NCBI GenBank assembly: GCA_937988695.1
Contig: CALKHM010000149.1
Location: 1 to 9,791 of the forward strand
Direction: 5' to 3'
Origin: an uncultured Microbacterium sp.
GTDB taxonomy: Bacteria > Actinomycetota > Actinomycetes > Actinomycetales > Microbacteriaceae
Length of the DNA stretch: 9,791 nt
The translations under genes and the position numbers were made by a program. The notes under the pieces were generated by a model, which was not told where the DNA came from, searched no databases, and saw only the letters and a list, made by a program, of their open reading frames with translations. Of the stretch, positions 7,374 through 9,791 are shown piece by piece (the stretch's first letter is position 1; the number at the start of each line of letters is the position of its first letter).

Positions 7374-8365
7374 GATGCGCTCACCGCCCGTCCGGCCGCG
7401 ATCTCGTCACGCAACGGTCGCCACCATTCGACGAGCTGCCGGAGCCCGTCCTCGAGGCCGATCGTCGGCTGCCAGCCGAGGTCGCGACGCGCGGCGCTGA
7501 TGTCGGCCAGGCGCCGGGCGACGTTGTTGACAGTGCGGGCGGGGCCGAACTCGACGCCGAGGTCGGAGTCCATCACGCGCAGCAACGCCTCGGCGAGCTC
7601 GAGCAGGCTCGTCTCGGTGCCGCTGGCGATGTTGTAGGTGCCCTCGACGACATCGCTCTGCGCGGCCAGCACGTTCGCCCGGGCGATGTCGGGCACGCAC
7701 ACGAAGTCCATCGTCTGCTTGCCATCGCCGAAGATCAGCGGCGGCTTGCCGTCGACGATCCGCTCCATCCAGCGCACCAGCACCTCCGTGTACAGCCCGT
7801 GCACGTCCATCCGCGGGCCGTAGACGTTGAAGTATCGCAGCAACACGTAGTCGATGCCCTTCATCGCACGGAAACTGCGGACGAGTCCCTCGTTGAACGT
7901 CTTGGACGCGCCGTAGAGGGTGTCGTTGTTCTCGTGGTGGTGACGCTCGGTGGTCGGGAACTGCTCGGCCATCCCGTACACCGAGGCGCTGGAGGCCGCG
8001 ACGAGCTTGCCGACCTTGTGCTCGGCCACTGCCTCGACCACGTTGAACGTTCCGTCCACGAGCACCTCGAGCGCGAGCCGCGGCTCCTCCGCGCACTGCG
8101 TGATCCGGATCGCCGCCTGATGGAACACGATGTCCTTGCCGGCGACCGCGTCGTCGACGACCGCCCGGTCGCGGATGTCGCCGTCGATCAGCGTCGCACG
8201 GCCGGTGGCGATGGCGTCGTCGAGGTTGGCGAGGCGGCCGCGCACCAGGTTGTCCAGGACGTCGACATGCGCAGCACCGGCCTCCAGCAGTTGATCGACC
8301 AGGGTCGATCCGATCGTCCCGGCACCGCCGGTGACGAGGATGTTCGCGCCTTCGATACGGGTCAT
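7370..8365 (-). CDS. Extended-SDR NAD-dependent nucleotide-sugar epimerase/dehydratase
   Basis: A 331-residue extended short-chain dehydrogenase, expected to epimerise or dehydrate a nucleotide sugar using tightly bound NAD. The Rossmann motif TGGAGTIG is at 12-19, with Thr17 in place of the commoner Phe. Asp38 in VLDNLVRG should bind the NAD ribose. DGDIRD is at 61-66, SSASVYG at 125-131, and the catalytic YxxxK pair is Tyr151/Lys155 in LYGASK. RYFNVYGPRMD and FGDGKQTMDFVCVPDIARA follow, as in GalE-like and related enzymes. Length is usual for single-domain members; the long N-terminal membrane domain of WbpM/PglF dehydratases is absent. The ATG overlaps the oxidoreductase stop (ATGA, 8362-8365). 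The same frame stays open upstream of this ATG but encodes low-complexity Arg-rich sequence antisense in style to the family. It could be a 4-epimerase or a 4,6-dehydratase; I cannot decide. Confidence 0.93.
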   Translation of the reverse strand: MTRIEGANILVTGGAGTIGSTLVDQLLEAGAAHVDVLDNLVRGRLANLDDAIATGRATLIDGDIRDRAVVDDAVAGKDIVFHQAAIRITQCAEEPRLALEVLVDGTFNVVEAVAEHKVGKLVAASSASVYGMAEQFPTTERHHHENNDTLYGASKTFNEGLVRSFRAMKGIDYVLLRYFNVYGPRMDVHGLYTEVLVRWMERIVDGKPPLIFGDGKQTMDFVCVPDIARANVLAAQSDVVEGTYNIASGTETSLLELAEALLRVMDSDLGVEFGPARTVNNVARRLADISAARRDLGWQPTIGLEDGLRQLVEWWRPLRDEIAAGRAVSAS

Positions 8366-9423
8366 GACAGTCTTTCGCTCAGGGTGTTCTGGACGGGGTG
8401 GGGGATGCCGCCGGTGCTGAGGCTGCCCTTGGCGGCCTCCAGCACGCTCAGCACGCGCAGGCCCGACGCTCCGTCGGTGCGCGCGTCGCGCTTGTCCCGG
8501 ATGGATGCCGCGAACTCGGCGGTCATGTTGGCCAGCGCTTCGTGCTCGGGCAGTGCGGGCGACCAGGTGTCTCCCAGACGGTACGAGATGTTCGCCGCGC
8601 GCGCGTCGGTGGTGGTCACCTTCGACTGCTCGGCGATGTCTACGCCACGGTCGTAGACGCTCAGGCGCTGCTGCGGGTTCAGGTCGTCCCACACGAGCGT
8701 GCGCCGCGTGCCGCCGATGACCATCTGCCGGATCTTGGTGGGGCTCAGCCAGTTCACGTGCACATGGGCGATGGCTCCGCCAGACAGCGGCATGGTGAGA
8801 TACCCCACGCAGGCCCGCCCGGTGCCCAGCGGATCGGCGCCGTGCGCGGCGACGGTGTCGGCGTCGATGCCACCGGGCAGGATGAAGTCGATGATCGAGA
8901 GGTCGTGCGGGGCCAGATCCCACAGCACGTCGACATCCGGCTGGATCAGCCCGAGGTTGATCCGCACGCTGTCGATGAACAGGATGTCGCCGAGCGCGCC
9001 TTCTGCCACCAGTTCGCGGATCTTCATCACCGCCGGCGTGTAGCAGTAGGTGTGGTCGGTGAGCAGCACCAGGCCGTTCTCGCGTGCGCGGTCGACCATC
9101 TCGGTGCCGCGCTCGACCGTGTCGGCGAGGGGCTTTTCCACCGAGACGTGCTTGCCGGCCTGGAGCGCGGCCATGACGATCGGGTGGTGCGTGCGTGCGG
9201 GGGTCGCCACGGCGACCGCGTCGATCCCGGGGTCGGCGAGCACGTCGTCGAGGCTCGCCGAGACGGGGACGCCGCCGACGCGGTCCGAGACCTGTTGCGC
9301 GCGCGCGAGATCGAGATCGCACACCACCGCGAGATTCCAGTCCGGGCTCGCAGCAAAGTTCCGCGCCAGGTTCGGTCCCCAGTATCCGGCACCGACCACA
9401 GCGACGTTGAGTCGTTCAGTCAC
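8362..9423 (-). CDS. Gfo/Idh/MocA-family NAD(P)-dependent sugar oxidoreductase
   Basis: A 353-residue oxidoreductase, probably oxidising a hydroxyl of a nucleotide sugar to a ketone, the step before amination. VAVVGAGYWGPNLARNF (7-23) is the dinucleotide fold start, Asp36 ends the second strand, and VATPARTHHPIVMAALQAGK is at 72-91. The family signature EKP is at 96-98, with Lys97 the likely catalytic residue. HTYCYTPAVMKIREL (124-138) and WDLAPHDLSI (168-177; His173 a candidate proton carrier) complete the family pattern. The YWGPNLARNF form is shared with enzymes found in WlbA/WbpB-like clusters, which oxidise C3 of UDP-N-acetylhexosaminuronate. I chose the GTG at 9423 because AGAAGG lies six bases upstream and the Rossmann motif starts at residue 7. 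A longer frame to 9558 would overlap the upstream gene and adds 45 unrelated residues. It is the first gene of the overlapping run. Confidence 0.93.
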   Translation of the reverse strand: MTERLNVAVVGAGYWGPNLARNFAASPDWNLAVVCDLDLARAQQVSDRVGGVPVSASLDDVLADPGIDAVAVATPARTHHPIVMAALQAGKHVSVEKPLADTVERGTEMVDRARENGLVLLTDHTYCYTPAVMKIRELVAEGALGDILFIDSVRINLGLIQPDVDVLWDLAPHDLSIIDFILPGGIDADTVAAHGADPLGTGRACVGYLTMPLSGGAIAHVHVNWLSPTKIRQMVIGGTRRTLVWDDLNPQQRLSVYDRGVDIAEQSKVTTTDARAANISYRLGDTWSPALPEHEALANMTAEFAASIRDKRDARTDGASGLRVLSVLEAAKGSLSTGGIPHPVQNTLSERLS

Positions 9424-9429
9424 TGAATT

Positions 9430-9435
9430 CCTTCT
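9430..9435 (-). promoter_or_regulatory. Ribosome binding site for the oxidoreductase
   Basis: AGAAGG on the minus strand, six bases before the GTG at 9423. It is the best ribosome site in the window and decides the start of the first gene of the operon. It directly follows the intergenic hairpin. Confidence 0.75.
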
Positions 9436-9437
9436 GT

Positions 9438-9472
9438 CCCGATGCGATGCCCTCCCCTGGCGTCGCACCGAG
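9438..9472 (-). terminator. Intergenic hairpin, possible terminator after the DUF4082 gene
   Basis: Two 14-base arms (9438-9451 and 9459-9472) flank a 7-base loop. By hand, read on the minus strand, 13 of 14 positions pair, two of them as G-U, with one C-A mismatch three pairs from the loop. It begins five bases after the DUF4082 stop codon, the usual place for a transcription terminator. No run of U follows; the next bases are ACAGAAGGAATTCA. It could be a U-less terminator as seen in actinobacteria, a partial terminator that lowers downstream expression, or an RNA-stabilising 3' end. Folding energy was not computed. Confidence 0.5.
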
Positions 9473-9476
9473 GCTT

Positions 9477-9791
9477 CTACTGTGCGGGTGTGTAGAGCAC
9501 GTCCACCCAGTAGTTGTTCGTCGAGACATTGGAAGGGAAGTTTGTTGAGTAGATCCACGCGCCGCCCTGGGCGGGGATCGTGAACGGTCCGACCGTCGTC
9601 TGACTGGCGAGCGTGCCGAGATCGACAGCATATCGGCCGGTCGTGCTGTAGAGACCGACGCGATACTCGACGCCGGGCACGAGGTCGACGGGGCTCGCGA
9701 GCTGAGCGGTCTGCCAGCCGTCCGCCGTCTCACTCATGAATTGCACCTCGGCGAGCTTCGTGCCGTCGGCTTTCCACAGGTAGCCGGTGTG
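9477..9791 (-). CDS. C-terminal end of a DUF4082-domain protein, start outside window
   Basis: The last 104 residues of a protein whose start lies beyond the right edge; the frame is open to base 9791. The visible part reads as most of one DUF4082 domain: HTGYLWKADGTKLAEVQF at the edge, then SETADGWQTAQLASPVDLVPG, EYRVGLYSTTGRYAVD, and the ending NNYWVDVLYTPAQ. GHxGxLW, the GWQ.A.F-like strand and the closing YWVDVxFxP are typical of this family as I know it. DUF4082 is usually found at the end of, or repeated in, large exported proteins with Ig-like or fibronectin-like modules, often thought to be carbohydrate- or surface-associated; its biochemical function is not established. A signal peptide cannot be checked here. 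The gene ends 53 bases before the oxidoreductase, on the same strand. Whether it belongs to the same operon is uncertain. Confidence 0.85.
   Translation of the reverse strand, partial: HTGYLWKADGTKLAEVQFMSETADGWQTAQLASPVDLVPGVEYRVGLYSTTGRYAVDLGTLASQTTVGPFTIPAQGGAWIYSTNFPSNVSTNNYWVDVLYTPAQ

Noticed and set aside
6297..7637. 446-codon open frame on the plus strand
   Set aside because: It is antisense to DegT-1 and the epimerase, which have complete active-site motifs on the minus strand. Its composition is Arg/Gly/Val/Asp-rich and no family is recognisable.
7370..9322. 650-codon minus-strand frame that would fuse an N-terminal extension to the epimerase
   Set aside because: Only the part from the ATG at 8365 carries SDR motifs. 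The upstream 319 codons overlap the oxidoreductase out of frame and are Arg/His/Pro-rich shadow sequence.
8398..9426. 342-codon open frame on the plus strand
   Set aside because: It is the antisense shadow of the Gfo/Idh/MocA oxidoreductase, with no recognisable motif or convincing ribosome site.
9424..9558. 45-residue N-terminal extension of the oxidoreductase
   Set aside because: It would overlap the DUF4082 coding end, has no family match, and bypasses the AGAAGG ribosome site placed for the GTG at 9423.

Overview
The window looks like part of a surface-polysaccharide biosynthesis locus from a high-GC Gram-positive bacterium, most likely an actinobacterium (perhaps of the Microbacteriaceae; that family guess rests only on style and is weak). 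The signs are high GC, especially at third codon positions, several GTG starts, tightly overlapping genes, and long spurious open frames on the opposite strand. All nine genes run on the minus strand, so transcription goes from high to low coordinates. Coding sequence covers essentially the whole window; the longest gap is 53 bases, and I see no tRNA, rRNA, CRISPR array or mobile element.

Right edge (9477-9791): the C-terminal end of a DUF4082-type protein, cut by the window. A hairpin lies just after its stop codon (9438-9472). Middle-right (4478-9423): a five-gene nucleotide-sugar cassette: a Gfo/Idh/MocA-type NAD(P)-dependent oxidoreductase, an extended-SDR epimerase/dehydratase, a DegT/DnrJ-type PLP sugar aminotransferase, a NeuD/PglD-like left-handed beta-helix acyltransferase, and a second DegT-type aminotransferase. 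Left (1-4481): the assembly and export part: a family 2 glycosyltransferase, a multi-membrane-segment oligosaccharide flippase of the Wzx/PST type, and two further family 2 glycosyltransferases that are close paralogues of each other. The last is cut by the left edge.

The eight genes from the oxidoreductase to the last glycosyltransferase form one apparent transcription unit. Six of their seven junctions are 4-base ATGA or GTGA stop/start overlaps, and the seventh (flippase to the next glycosyltransferase) is a 2-base gap. The likely joint task is to make one or more N-acylated amino or diamino sugar nucleotides, transfer them onto a lipid-linked oligosaccharide, and flip that across the membrane. 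No polymerase (Wzy), initiating phosphoglycosyltransferase, chain-length regulator or sugar 6-dehydrogenase is visible here, so the locus probably continues past one or both edges.

Hand counts of 60-base lines suggest lower GC in the flippase/glycosyltransferase half (mostly 58-65%) than in the sugar-biosynthesis half (68-77%). This fits a variable assembly module joined to a more host-like sugar-synthesis module. I found no clear evidence of a wholly new kind of system. The most distinctive items are the two-aminotransferase cassette with unresolved product, the tandem glycosyltransferase pair, and the hairpin that leaves almost no room for an intergenic promoter.
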